Origin: Nonomuraea sp. NEAU-A123
Lineage (GTDB): Bacteria > Actinomycetota > Actinomycetes > Streptosporangiales > Streptosporangiaceae
Direction: 5' to 3'
Length of the DNA stretch: 64,000 nucleotides
Assembly: GCF_018603905.1 (NCBI RefSeq)
Contig: NZ_JAHFZZ010000003.1
Location: 248,001-312,000 of the forward strand
Below the pieces are notes generated by a model, which ran no database searches, was not told where the DNA came from, and worked only from the letters and a program-made list of their open reading frames with translations. The position numbers and the translations under genes were made by a program. The first letter of the stretch is position 1; each line of letters begins with the position of its first letter. Of the stretch, positions 35,501 through 44,104 are shown one piece after another.

Positions 35501-35610
35501 AGAACCTGCCGCTGTGGTTCAGCGGGCTGGGTTCCGCCGACCTCGCCTACATCTTGCTCCAGGTGCCCGTCATGGTCGCCGTCCACGCTCAGGAAATGGT
35601 GCCGCGATGA
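32512..35610 (+). CDS. large cytosolic protein of unknown function, 1032 aa
   Basis: Starts at GTG 32512 within the previous stop. No enzyme motif is visible. Noted blocks are YTFLPWLRAGINTRI at the N-terminus, FPWRYSPAPS, RLTPWVALVVLAAD, a mid-region with HNWVHRLNLDPRFRVAANLG, and a C-terminal half with HEMAREMLWREFPTDQRGTPF and RPAEPIEVWNDLTWSDVDP. It has no membrane spans or signal. My recollection is that similar hypothetical proteins occur in scattered bacteria beside the next two genes, but I cannot confirm this. The strict coupling says it is made with its neighbours in fixed proportion. Confidence 0.6.
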   Translation: MTDNAYTFLPWLRAGINTRITTDPGAAARATVHIPLNLSGEALDGGTITHDAGRPVQMYGPGDVVGVDPRAISRAEPRPGTANVEPNFLAHIEFVDEDFPWRYSPAPSGPATARLTPWVALVVLAADTEFTDAAGTDPLPAIDITDPVRTMPPADQLGAWAHVHVNGSLADPVATDSTAGALTALDAVLTTDPDSACSRLICPRHLRPETAYEAFLVPAFETGRLAGLGFDPAGAPSGLYSSWGPPYANRPVGNRMPYYHRWAFRTGTAGDFEFLVRQLQPQHADARVGRREIDVHDSPGFDLDGIPDQGGVLPLGGALRVPETVDPADNWDHFADPPSPTPLYPHPFEQALARVINLADDFQQETPPKAGAGPDPIVTPPLYGRWHALTSRLLRDRNDTPVSTEESHNWVHRLNLDPRFRVAANLGAQVVKDHDEELMAAAWAQVGDVLVANGRIRAAQLAREVGHVLQTRHLELPAGTARTAAAAAPSGRALTLTAPAHSRVTTTLTATNSLVAGQDSEVAVGFHVAGSRVAAAPVSPAMRRIIRPGSRLMRSLDFAEGRRGDALLFRMDDPVNPVVAAPVKITPGALVTPADVNAVLHPDRPPGTDPVDVLAHSPDFVLRAPGDPVTPHPGTSDSAEATRFKTALRELHQGIDAGVAVGQTPRPPALDLTTTTTDTLTGLRSDTTVPRALLDGAVSLPERLRPFAAAFTEAMAYPVFDIPMFRSLIDISLDAFVPNLNLLPPNSLTLLDNNHEFIESYMAGLNHEMAREMLWREFPTDQRGTPFRQFWDPVTALPEPGVSPADRRERDYDIPPMHLWPTTARLGENANPHDGIVLVVRGELLRKYPTTAIYAHRAEWPPGADGLPDKSQPRRLVTITGQPTTDQIQLPRFEATVDPDIYLIGFGLTADKAVGGPDDPGWFFVLKERPGDPRFGLDDRDPGRPAEPIEVWNDLTWSDVDPAGRGFVTLDPAVTVPLAGLDGSDDAGKLDQHAEDENLPLWFSGLGSADLAYILLQVPVMVAVHAQEMVPR

Positions 35611-38600
35611 CCACGCTCAGCGACGCGTTCCCGGTTCTGCTCGCGCCCGTGCGGGTCGAGACCCGGTTCACGCCGACGGAACTGCTGGTCCGGGTGTTCC
35701 CGGACGAGTGGGCCGTGGACAAGTTCGAGACCAAGCCCACCGACGCCGAGATCACCGCGATCGACGCGTACTGGACCGCCCGGTGGGCGGCCGGCGGGCG
35801 CGCCGCGGGACTCCAGGCCGCCTGGCAGGAGCTGGCCACACGGATACCGCCCGGCCGCGCGGCGTGGCTGCTGCGCGGCCGCGTCCCGGCCAACCCGAAC
35901 GAGGAGCCGGCCGGAGTGGCCGATGGCGCCGTGGTGCTGGTCATCCGCGGCGCCGCGCCCCCGGCCGCGAACAACCGCCAGCCGTCGGTCACGTACTGGA
36001 GCGCGGTGTGGCGGGCGCACGGCGACCGGCTGCGGCTGCGCCAGGCCGACGCCGCGCTGGTCACGGCGGTCGGCGTCCCGCGGGCGAACGTCATCCGCGC
36101 CAACCGCCCGTTCGGGGTGGACGGCGCGCTGACGACCCCGACCGACGACGTGCACGTCGCGTTCCTCGTGCTGACGCCGCCCGCCACGGGCACGACGGCG
36201 ACGGACGCCTGGACGCAGGGCGCCCGGGCCCGCCTGCTGCCGGACCGGTTCCAGGTCCTCGGGTTCAACGGCGGCCGCCAGGTGGTGTCGATGACCGGCG
36301 CCGCGGTGCCGGCCACGCTCGCGGTGAGCCCGGACCCGGCCGCCGGCGACCAGATCTCCGTCAACGAGCAGACCGGCGTCCTGCACGTGCCGGACGCGCT
36401 GCGCTGGCTCGTCGACTTCGACCGGGCCGTGACCGTCGGCATGGGCGTACGGATCCCGCTCACCGACGAGATCCGCGGCGGCCTGGAACGCCTGGTCGTG
36501 CTGGGCCTGCGCGAGCAGGCGGCGCCCACGCAGACGGCGGCCGACCTCACCGACCTGATCAACCGCCACCTGCGCGGCCCGGACGGGTTCGCCCTGCTGC
36601 CGCAGGGCACGCCGACCAACAACTCCGAGATCGTGCCGGCCGGCCAGGACGAGGAGAGCGAGGCGGCCGCCGCGCTGCGCGCCTCCGGCGGGGTCGCCGC
36701 CGCGGCGGCGCGGGACTGGACGACCCTGACCGACGGCCGGCAGCTCACTGACCTGCTCGGCATCGACCCCGGCGTGCTGTCCGGCATGCCGAACGCGGAC
36801 GGCCGGGACCAGCGGGACGCCCGGGCGGCCAACACCGCGCTGTGGCCGGCGACGTGGGGCTACTTCCTCCAGACGGCGCTGCACCCACTGCTCGGTCCGG
36901 CCGCGGTCGCCGAGACCCGCGACTTCTTCCTGAAGTACGTCTCCGGCCGCGGCCCGCTGCCCGTGGTGAAGATCGGACGGCAGCCGTACGGGATCCTGCC
37001 CACCACCGCGTTCTCCCGGCTGACGTTCCCGGACTCCGCGGCGCACCGCCGGGCGCTCAACCGGGTTCTGACCGAGGCGGGCAAGGACTGGGCGGCAGCC
37101 GCGGCGCGGGTGCCGCACCTCGGCGACGGCGCGAGCGACGCGCACCAGCAGTTGCTCGACCTGGTCGCGCTGCACCCGACGTCGGCCGAGTACCACCAGC
37201 GGTACGCGCAGAGCGTCGAGGACCTGTTCAACCGGGAGAACCTCGCCGGGCGGGGCGCCACCGTCCTGTCCACGGTGGACGGGCTCGGGCTGGCCGCCCC
37301 GGTGCGCGCCCTGCTCGGCCGGTTCGGCGCGGACACCGGCCCCGGCCGGGACCCGGACCTGCTGCGCCGGCTGTTCACCGATTTCCACCAGCCGCTGCTT
37401 GCGCCCCTGGTGGACGACCGCCCGCTGTCCGAGACCGCCCATATCCGGCCGTACACCACCGACGGGCGCGACTACCTGACCTGGCTGGCCGCGCTTGCCC
37501 GCACCAACCTGAACGGCATCCGGCTGGAGTCGGGCTTCGCCGAGGGCTCCCGCCCGGCGACGCTGCTGTACCTGCTGCTGCGGCACGCGATCCTGCTCGG
37601 CTGGGACGACGCGGCCCGCGCGCTCCTGGCCGCCGCCGGCCAGTCCGCCGGGCCGCCGGTCGACCCGCCGTTCATCCACGTGCACCTGCCCGGGCCCGGC
37701 GAGGACGCCTCCAGCGAGAGCCGCTTCCGGCTGCTGTACTCGCCTGCCCCCGCCGTCACGGGAAACCCCGATCAGCTCCTGGTCAACTTCATCCCGAGCG
37801 TGCTGAACCAGCCGGGCCCGACGGCCGCGCTCGCCGACCAGGCCCGCGCGCTGGAGGTCCTGGCCACCCTGCCGACCGCGCGGCTGGAACGGGTGCTCGC
37901 CGAGCACCTGGACCTGGCCACGTACCGGCTGGACGCGTGGCGGCTGGGCCTGGCCACCGAGCGCCTCGGCGAGCTGCGGTTCGCGCCCGACGGCACCGCA
38001 CGGCCCGGCCTGCACCTGGGGGCGTACGGCTACCTGGAGAACGTACGGCCGCATGCCGCGAACCTGGAGCCCGTCCCGCTCACCGGCCCGCTCGCGACGG
38101 TGTTCGCCGGCGCCCAGCCGCTGCTGCACGACCCGGAGAACGAGGGCTTCGTGCACGCGCCGTCGCTCGGTCACGCCCGTACGGCTGCCGTGCTGCGGGC
38201 CGGGTACGTCGCCAACGCCGACCGGGACAGCCCGGGACCGTTCGCGGTGAACCTCAGCTCCGACCGGGTCCGGCTCGCACTGTCGATCCTGGACGGGATG
38301 CGGCGCGGTCAGTCGCTCGGCGCGCTGCTGGGCTACCGGTTCGAGCGCGGCCTGCACGACCGGCACGGCCAGGCCGAGGTGGACCAATTCATCGGGGGGC
38401 TGCGGTTCGCGTTCCCGTTGCGGGCGGGCCGGATTCCACAGACCGCGGACGCCGGGCTGGACCAGATCGGGCAGGACGAGATCGAGCCGGACCGGATCGG
38501 GCGGGTCGAGGCGCGCAACGTGATCGACGGCCTGGCCCTGGCCCGCCACCTGACCCGCGGCGGCGTGTCGCGGACGTACCCGTTCGACATCGAGGGCCTG

Positions 38601-40835
38601 CCGGAGGCCGATTCCGGGCAGAGGGCGGCGATCAGCAAGGAGGCCGACCGGCTGCTGGACGCCCACGACGCGGTCGCCGACCTCGCCGTCGCCGAGGCCA
38701 CGCACCAGGCGCTGGCCGGCAATCCCGAGCGCGCGTCCGCGACCCTCGACGCGTACGCCAAGGAGGGGCTGCCGCCCGACCCCGAGGTGGTCAGGTCGCC
38801 GCGCAGCGGCACCACGCTCACCCACCGGTTCGGGCTGCGCCTGCGGGCGGGTCTGCGCCCGGGCAACGGGGACACCCCCCGCGCGCAGGCCGAGCCGGCC
38901 GTGGACGACTGGCTGCCGAGTCTGCTGCCGCCGGACGGGTCCGTCGCCGCGCGCGTCACCTGGACCGACCCGGTCAACGGCCATGCCCACGAGCACGTGG
39001 TCACCCAGGACGACGTCGGCCTGGCGCCGATCGACCTGCTGTGGGCGGTGCGGCCGACGGACGCGGCGGCGATGACCGACCTGGACGACCGGATCATCGG
39101 CGTCGTGGTGGACCGGGACGACCCGCGCCCGGACGCCGAGCTGACCATCCGCTACACCGAGCGGATCAACGGCAAGGTCACGTTCTTCGAACTGTCCCCG
39201 CTGATCACCGCGCTGCGCACGCTGCTGACCACGGGCCGGCCGCTGAAGCCGACCGACCTGGTGCCGGCGTCCGGCCCGGTCACGCTCGACCGGAGGATGG
39301 ACGACGCGGTGACAGTGCCCCGGCAGCGGCCGGTCGCGGTCCGCGAGGCGCTCGACGACCTGGGCGACGACGTGGCCGACCTGCTGGCCGACCTGGTCCG
39401 GCTGTACCCGCCGGCCCCGGCGCCGCCGCGGCGCGAGGACATCGTCGACGACATCGACGCGCTGCTGACCCGCTACGCCCGGCTGGTCACCAGGGCGGCC
39501 GGGTTCGGCATGGTGCGCAGCGGCTGGGGCGAGCTGACCGCCTGGCGGCGCGGCGTGTTCTCCCAGGTGCTGGCGGACGTGGCCGCCACCGCGGCCCGGC
39601 TGGCGCGTACGCTCGCCCGGGCCGACGCGCTGCTGGCCGCCTACGACGCGCTGCCGCGGCGCACCCCGGACGACGAGCGGTTCCGCCGGCTGCACGAAGT
39701 GGAGCCGCTGCTCACGACCACGCCGGACCCCGACCCGCCGGACCGGCCCGACCGGTTCCGCAACGACATCGGGCGCCTGCGCGACACCTTCGCCCGGCGC
39801 CAGGACGACCTGGAGGACATCGCCAGGACCAGCCGGACGAGCCTGAGCGGCCTGCTGGACCAGGTCGGCGACCTGCTGCCGCTGACCGGCCTCGATCCGG
39901 CCGGCCTGGACCTGACCCCGGCGCTGGACAGGGTCGTCGCGTTCGGCGCGGAACTGCTGTCCCGTACGGGGGCTCTGCGGGCCGAGATCACCGGCCGCCT
40001 CGCCTCGGCCACGGCCGCGCTGACGAGCGCCGACAACGCCGTCACCGACCCGGACCGCGCGAAGGCGACCACCGACGCGCTGCGGGCGCTGCTCGGCCCG
40101 GACGCGCTGGTCGTGCCGGAGTACACGCTGACCGACGATCTCGGCGACGAACTGCACGACGCGTTCGACGACAGCGACGACCTGGTCAGGCACCTGACCC
40201 GGGCGCCGGTCTCGCGGGACTTCCCGGTCGACGACTGGCTGCACGGCCTGGCCCGGGTCCGGGAGATGCCGCGGCTGTGGGAGCGGGTGACGCTGCTCAG
40301 CGACGCGCTCCGCAACGACGACCTCGACGACATCGAGGATCGGGAGCCGCGGCTGCGGCCGGTCCAGTTGCCGTTCGCGGACAATGACCACTGGCTGGCC
40401 ATGGAGTTCGCGGACGGCGCCGTGATCGACCAGGACCGGCTGCTGTTCACCGCGCACTACGCCGACGACCCGCCCCGCGGGTCCGGGCCCGCGAGCGGTC
40501 TGCTGTTCGACGAGTGGACCGAGGTGCTGCCCACCGAGCGGGAGACGACCGGGATCGCCGTGCACGCCGACGGCCCGGACTCCGAGCCGCCGCAGAGCAT
40601 GCTGCTGGTCGTGCCGCCCGTACGTACTGGATCATGGCAGGCGGACGACCTCGTCGCGGCGGTCACCGAGACCTTCGACCTGGCCCGCGCGCGGCTGGTG
40701 GAGCCCGCGCAGCTCGACGACACCGGGTACGCGCACCTGCTGCCCGCGACCGTCCTGTCCGCGACCCGCCAGCCCATCACCATCAGCACCGACCTCGCCG
40801 TCGCCAACGCAAGGTGGAAGGCCGACCATGAGTGA
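35607..40835 (+). CDS. giant cytosolic protein of unknown function, 1742 aa
   Basis: ATG 35607 overlaps the previous stop; the protein begins MTTLSDAFPVLLAPVRVETR. It is soluble, rich in Asp/Arg/Leu, with several recognisable blocks: GRQPYGILPTTAFSRL, LLGYRFERGLHDRHG followed by EVDQFIGGLRFAFPL, a helical section with long Leu/Asp/Arg heptads (about 1480-1650), and RPVQLPFADNDHWLAMEF near the C-terminus. No nucleotide-binding, protease or toxin motif is apparent. Blocks such as LGYRFERGLH look family-wide to me, but I cannot name a function. Its last 8 bp overlap the next start. Confidence 0.6.
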   Translation: MTTLSDAFPVLLAPVRVETRFTPTELLVRVFPDEWAVDKFETKPTDAEITAIDAYWTARWAAGGRAAGLQAAWQELATRIPPGRAAWLLRGRVPANPNEEPAGVADGAVVLVIRGAAPPAANNRQPSVTYWSAVWRAHGDRLRLRQADAALVTAVGVPRANVIRANRPFGVDGALTTPTDDVHVAFLVLTPPATGTTATDAWTQGARARLLPDRFQVLGFNGGRQVVSMTGAAVPATLAVSPDPAAGDQISVNEQTGVLHVPDALRWLVDFDRAVTVGMGVRIPLTDEIRGGLERLVVLGLREQAAPTQTAADLTDLINRHLRGPDGFALLPQGTPTNNSEIVPAGQDEESEAAAALRASGGVAAAAARDWTTLTDGRQLTDLLGIDPGVLSGMPNADGRDQRDARAANTALWPATWGYFLQTALHPLLGPAAVAETRDFFLKYVSGRGPLPVVKIGRQPYGILPTTAFSRLTFPDSAAHRRALNRVLTEAGKDWAAAAARVPHLGDGASDAHQQLLDLVALHPTSAEYHQRYAQSVEDLFNRENLAGRGATVLSTVDGLGLAAPVRALLGRFGADTGPGRDPDLLRRLFTDFHQPLLAPLVDDRPLSETAHIRPYTTDGRDYLTWLAALARTNLNGIRLESGFAEGSRPATLLYLLLRHAILLGWDDAARALLAAAGQSAGPPVDPPFIHVHLPGPGEDASSESRFRLLYSPAPAVTGNPDQLLVNFIPSVLNQPGPTAALADQARALEVLATLPTARLERVLAEHLDLATYRLDAWRLGLATERLGELRFAPDGTARPGLHLGAYGYLENVRPHAANLEPVPLTGPLATVFAGAQPLLHDPENEGFVHAPSLGHARTAAVLRAGYVANADRDSPGPFAVNLSSDRVRLALSILDGMRRGQSLGALLGYRFERGLHDRHGQAEVDQFIGGLRFAFPLRAGRIPQTADAGLDQIGQDEIEPDRIGRVEARNVIDGLALARHLTRGGVSRTYPFDIEGLPEADSGQRAAISKEADRLLDAHDAVADLAVAEATHQALAGNPERASATLDAYAKEGLPPDPEVVRSPRSGTTLTHRFGLRLRAGLRPGNGDTPRAQAEPAVDDWLPSLLPPDGSVAARVTWTDPVNGHAHEHVVTQDDVGLAPIDLLWAVRPTDAAAMTDLDDRIIGVVVDRDDPRPDAELTIRYTERINGKVTFFELSPLITALRTLLTTGRPLKPTDLVPASGPVTLDRRMDDAVTVPRQRPVAVREALDDLGDDVADLLADLVRLYPPAPAPPRREDIVDDIDALLTRYARLVTRAAGFGMVRSGWGELTAWRRGVFSQVLADVAATAARLARTLARADALLAAYDALPRRTPDDERFRRLHEVEPLLTTTPDPDPPDRPDRFRNDIGRLRDTFARRQDDLEDIARTSRTSLSGLLDQVGDLLPLTGLDPAGLDLTPALDRVVAFGAELLSRTGALRAEITGRLASATAALTSADNAVTDPDRAKATTDALRALLGPDALVVPEYTLTDDLGDELHDAFDDSDDLVRHLTRAPVSRDFPVDDWLHGLARVREMPRLWERVTLLSDALRNDDLDDIEDREPRLRPVQLPFADNDHWLAMEFADGAVIDQDRLLFTAHYADDPPRGSGPASGLLFDEWTEVLPTERETTGIAVHADGPDSEPPQSMLLVVPPVRTGSWQADDLVAAVTETFDLARARLVEPAQLDDTGYAHLLPATVLSATRQPITISTDLAVANARWKADHE

Positions 40836-42624
40836 GCCCCGTATCGCCGATCTCCCCACGGCGCTGGCCCATCGCGACTTCCCCACGGTGGGCCTGTGGA
40901 ACCGCCTGGAGGGGCGTCCCCGTACCACCGACTTCGGCAGGGCGCTGCGGGCCGAGGTACGCGACCCGCTGTGGCTGCTGGCCCGGCAGTGGCAGCTCGG
41001 CGAGTTCCGCGCCACCGACGGCGGCTCGCCGGTGACGGCCACGTACTCGGTCGTCGCCAGCCCGCTCACCCGCTTCCGCCCCGACGCCGATCCGGCCCCG
41101 GCGCCGGGACCGCTGCCCGCCGGCCGTCCGCTGGAGACGGTGGTGGAGAGGCGGCCGCTGCCGTTCGCGTTCGGCGCCGAGCCGATCTCGTTCGACCTGC
41201 GGCTGTCGCTGGGCCGCCGCTGGCTGAAGCTCGTGGCGCGGGCCTCGCTCCAGCACAACCGCGAGGTCGCCGAACAGTACGTCGCCCGCTACCGCATCAC
41301 CCTCCCCGACCCGGACGCCGAGGCCGACGCCCAGCGCGTGGCGCACCCGGAGGTCTGGGCGGGCATGCAGGCGGTGGCCGGCCGCCGGATGGACGGCTAC
41401 CTGCTGTACCAGCACGTCAAGGGTGGCGGAACGGCCGCCGACGGGATCACCGGGCTGCGGCGGCAGGACCGCGACGCGCTCAACGCCCTCGGCCCCCGCC
41501 TGATCGCCTGGTTCGACCAGCTCATCGACCAGCCGGGCGCGGCGAGCGCGTGGGACCCGCGACGGCTGGAGCACCGCTTCTCGGTCGCCGCGGCGGCGCC
41601 CGGCGGCGAGACGGTGCTGTCGGCCCCCGAGTACCCGGGCGGCGAGCTGGACTGGCACGCGTTCTCGGCGGCCCCCGACGACACCCTCGGCGGCGCCGGC
41701 ACCGCGCCCGCCGCGCTGAACCGCACGGTGTTCCCCACGCCGGCCCGCTTCTCCGGCATGCCGCTGCCACGCTGGTGGGCGGTCGAGGACGGCCGCACCA
41801 ACTTCGCCGCGGTCACCCCGGACAGCACCGACCTGGCCCGGCTGATCTTCCTCGAGTTCGCGCTCGTGTTCAGCAACGACTGGTACATCCTGCCGTGCGA
41901 CGTGCCGGCCGGCACGTTCGCGGCCGTGCAGGGGCTCGCGGTGACCGACGTGTTCGGCGCGCGGCGCTGGATCACCCCCGCCGGCACGGGCGCCGCGCAC
42001 GACTGGCAGCTCTGGTCGATGTACGTCCACGGCGACGCGCCGGGCCTCCTCCTCCCGCCCGGGACGCCGAAGGTGGCCGACGGCCCGGGGCTGGAAGAGG
42101 TCATGCTGGCGCGGGACGAGAACGCCAACATGGTGTGGGGCATCGAACAGACCGTCCGGATGCCCACCGGCGAGCCGCGCTCCGGCGCCGAGGCGGCCGC
42201 CGAGACCCTCGCCTTCCGCCGCCGGGTGCGCCCGCCCGCGCTGGCCGACGATCCGCGCGCGCCGGTCGCGTACCGGCTGATGAGCTCGGTCCCGGAGAAC
42301 TGGATCCCGTTCATCCCGGTCCACGTCCCCGGCGACAACCGCAGCGTGCAGTTGCGGCGCGCCACGATGCCCAGCGAGGTGGACGCCTCTCCCGTCCCTG
42401 CCCGGACCGCGCTCCTTCGCGAGGGCTTCGACGCCGGCCACGGCTACTTCATCAACGAGGAGGAGGTACCCGCCACGGGCACCCGCCTGACCGCCGCGTA
42501 CAACCGCACCCGCACCCGGACCGGCCAGGTGATCGTCTGGCTCACCGTACGGCGCGACACCGGCCGGGGCGGACGGTCCAGCGGCCTGTCCTTCGACCTG
42601 CTGACCGACACACCGGCGAGCTGA
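40828..42624 (+). CDS. cytosolic protein of unknown function, 598 aa
   Basis: Last gene of the operon, starting 8 bp inside the preceding one (ATG 40828). It contains NRLEGRPRTTDFGRALRAEV, DPLWLLARQWQLGEFRATDG, ALVFSNDWYILPCDVPAG and RRATMPSEVD. These blocks look conserved and structural rather than enzymatic. No membrane segments or signal peptide. A 13-bp hairpin follows 14 bp after the stop and should end the transcript. Its role is probably tied to the 1742-aa protein, with which it shares a similar tone of composition. Function unknown. Confidence 0.6.
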   Translation: MSEPRIADLPTALAHRDFPTVGLWNRLEGRPRTTDFGRALRAEVRDPLWLLARQWQLGEFRATDGGSPVTATYSVVASPLTRFRPDADPAPAPGPLPAGRPLETVVERRPLPFAFGAEPISFDLRLSLGRRWLKLVARASLQHNREVAEQYVARYRITLPDPDAEADAQRVAHPEVWAGMQAVAGRRMDGYLLYQHVKGGGTAADGITGLRRQDRDALNALGPRLIAWFDQLIDQPGAASAWDPRRLEHRFSVAAAAPGGETVLSAPEYPGGELDWHAFSAAPDDTLGGAGTAPAALNRTVFPTPARFSGMPLPRWWAVEDGRTNFAAVTPDSTDLARLIFLEFALVFSNDWYILPCDVPAGTFAAVQGLAVTDVFGARRWITPAGTGAAHDWQLWSMYVHGDAPGLLLPPGTPKVADGPGLEEVMLARDENANMVWGIEQTVRMPTGEPRSGAEAAAETLAFRRRVRPPALADDPRAPVAYRLMSSVPENWIPFIPVHVPGDNRSVQLRRATMPSEVDASPVPARTALLREGFDAGHGYFINEEEVPATGTRLTAAYNRTRTRTGQVIVWLTVRRDTGRGGRSSGLSFDLLTDTPAS

Positions 42625-42637
42625 TCCGGCCATCGGA

Positions 42638-42669
42638 CCGCTACGCGCGCCTGACGGCGGGCGTAGCGG
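42638..42669 (+). terminator. terminator of the giant operon
   Basis: CCGCTACGC (42638-42646) pairs with GCGTAGCGG (42661-42669), and inside it CGCC (42648-42651) pairs with GGCG (42656-42659) around the loop TGAC. The stem is 13 bp with a single G/G mismatch. No T tract, as is common in high-GC actinomycetes. Confidence 0.7.
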
Positions 42670-42685
42670 GCACGCCCACCCCGAG

Positions 42686-42916
42686 GTGGCCGGCCCAACA
42701 GATGTGGAACGCGCGATCGAGCAGATCAAAGCGGCACAACCAGCCCTTCACTTCCACATTGAACGCATCCTTGCTGACGCCGATCGGATCGCAGCCATCG
42801 GCAGCGTTCGCCAAGGACAGGACCCCGACACGCCAGGGACCGGCATGATCTGGCTGGTTCGGATGGCGGATGGACAGATGGCCGAAATGTGGACGTACCG
42901 CAGCACCACCCGATGA
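42686..42916 (+). pseudogene. SnoaL/NTF2-like fold fragment
   Basis: A 76-aa frame from GTG 42686. Its second half (HIERILADADRIAAIGSVR and WLVRMADGQMAEMWTYRS) resembles the C-terminal strands of SnoaL-like NTF2-fold proteins (such as ADGDRVA and RIADGKIAEHW). The N-terminal helices that complete the cone-shaped fold are missing, and there is no good ribosome-binding site. Probably the tail of a broken gene. Confidence 0.5.
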
Positions 42917-43051
42917 TCAAGCGATCTTTGAATCGCCCCAATCTCACAGGTCAGCATCACTCGTGGACACCTCAGCCGCCGACGGCGACCGCGTCGGGTC
43001 ACCGCAGCAGCAGATCCGCGCGGCGCCGAGCTGTGCATGTAAAATGAAGGC

Positions 43052-43330
43052 ATGCCTAGGAACATGCAGATCCGCGATGTTCCCGACAACATCGCCGACG
43101 CGATCGCAGCCCGAGCCCGTGCCATGGGGCAGTCCGCGCAGGCCTACATGCTGGGTCTCCTGGCGGCGGATGCACGCCGTTCCCGCAACATCGACCTCAT
43201 CGCCCGGTTCGAGGGGCGTGACGACGGCATGCACAGCGCTCCAGGGCAGGCTGCTGAACTCGTTCACCAGGCACGAAACGAGCGGGAGGAGCAGCTCGCA
43301 GATACCACGGGAGACTGCCCGTGCTCGTGA
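43052..43330 (+). CDS. antitoxin, FitA/VapB-like ribbon-helix-helix
   Basis: A 92-aa protein whose first about 45 residues (MPRNMQIRDVPDNIADAIAA...MGQSAQAYMLGLLAADARR) are the FitA-type ribbon-helix-helix DNA-binding fold with a strong N-terminal strand. The remaining acidic tail should wrap and neutralise the toxin. It overlaps the PIN-domain gene by 10 bp, the standard toxin-antitoxin layout. It should also repress its own promoter. The region around it is otherwise decayed. Confidence 0.85.
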   Translation: MPRNMQIRDVPDNIADAIAARARAMGQSAQAYMLGLLAADARRSRNIDLIARFEGRDDGMHSAPGQAAELVHQARNEREEQLADTTGDCPCS

Positions 43331-43716
43331 TCGATGCCTCCGTCATGATCAATGCACTGACGGAGGACGGAGAGGCCGGCCGTGCCGCACGCAAGGCCAT
43401 CATGACCGATCCCGCCTGGATCGCGCCCGCCCACATGCCCAGCGAAGTCGCCCACGTCGTCACCCGCCTCGTCAGGCAAGAACTGATCACACAAACGCGT
43501 GGAGGGAACGCCTTTGAGGCGCTCGCCCGGGCCGAGATCGAGTTGGCGGACATCCGGCCTCTCCTGCCTCGGATCTGGGAATTGCGTGGCAATATCAAGA
43601 CTTACGACGCTGCCTACGTGGCGCTGGCCGAGGCTGAAGGTTGCACCCTGATCACCGGTGATGCGAAGCTCGCCAGCCTCCCGGTGGTGGTCGGCTGCGA
43701 CATTCGTCTGGTCTAG
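43321..43716 (+). CDS. PIN-domain ribonuclease toxin, VapC-like
   Basis: A 131-aa PIN protein starting at GTG 43321 (reads VLVIDASVMI). The acidic metal-binding set is complete: D5, E42 (MPSEVAHV), D96 (KTYDAAYVALAE) and D114 (LITGDAKLA). The toxin should cleave RNA, commonly a tRNA or rRNA, when not bound by its partner. Overlap with the antitoxin gene couples their translation. Confidence 0.92.
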   Translation: MLVIDASVMINALTEDGEAGRAARKAIMTDPAWIAPAHMPSEVAHVVTRLVRQELITQTRGGNAFEALARAEIELADIRPLLPRIWELRGNIKTYDAAYVALAEAEGCTLITGDAKLASLPVVVGCDIRLV

Positions 43717-43748
43717 CGCCTGAAGTCGCGCCCAGGATGCCCCGCTAT

Positions 43749-43763
43749 TGGTCCATATTGGAC
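43749..43763. repeat. TGGTCCATATTGGAC motif, copy 2
   Basis: Exact 15-bp copy of the element at 16320-16334, 33 bp downstream of the toxin stop codon. Shared flanks are short, so this is a conserved site rather than a long duplication. Confidence 0.5.
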
Positions 43764-44104
43764 GGTGCGGAATGCCCCCGCTTCTCCTCACCGATGCCGG
43801 CCGACCAGGTGGAGAATGTGAGAAAGGCCGACGGCTGCCCCGGCCTGTGATACGGCCCCAATAATGCGACGCCAGAGCCCCTCACCAGTGATCTGGAGAG
43901 GGGCTCTTCAATGCCTGGGCATATATTTATCCATAAATCCCGATAATTGCTCGCATCCATCACCCGTGAATAACTACAAGCCAGGCATACCAATACATCC
44001 CGCCAGCCACAGTTGCACAATTTCCCACGATTCCCCTCGCTTCCCTAAACAGGAATTCCGAAGATGGAGCGGAAAGGGATCCGCCACAAAAGGAGGCCGA
44101 GAGA
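43764..44104. other. intergenic stretch with one terminator
   Basis: About 340 bp without a recognisable gene. It contains the hairpin at 43874-43908, an AT-richer portion (43921-43960), and the AAAGGAGG ribosome-binding site (44089-44096) of the next gene. Confidence 0.45.
43874..43908 (+). terminator. hairpin terminator after the toxin-antitoxin region
   Basis: AGAGCCCCTC (43874-43883) and GAGGGGCTCT (43898-43907) form a perfect 10-bp stem with a 14-nt loop, followed by a short TTC. Confidence 0.7.

Noticed and set aside
20842-42624. Phage tail, contractile injection or secretion cluster
   Set aside because: No sheath, tube, baseplate, spike, ATPase or membrane channel genes are present.
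35607-42624. Insecticidal Tc-type toxin genes
   Set aside because: Sizes are suggestive, but I see no SpvB, RHS or TcdA motifs, and the kelch/subtilase context does not fit.
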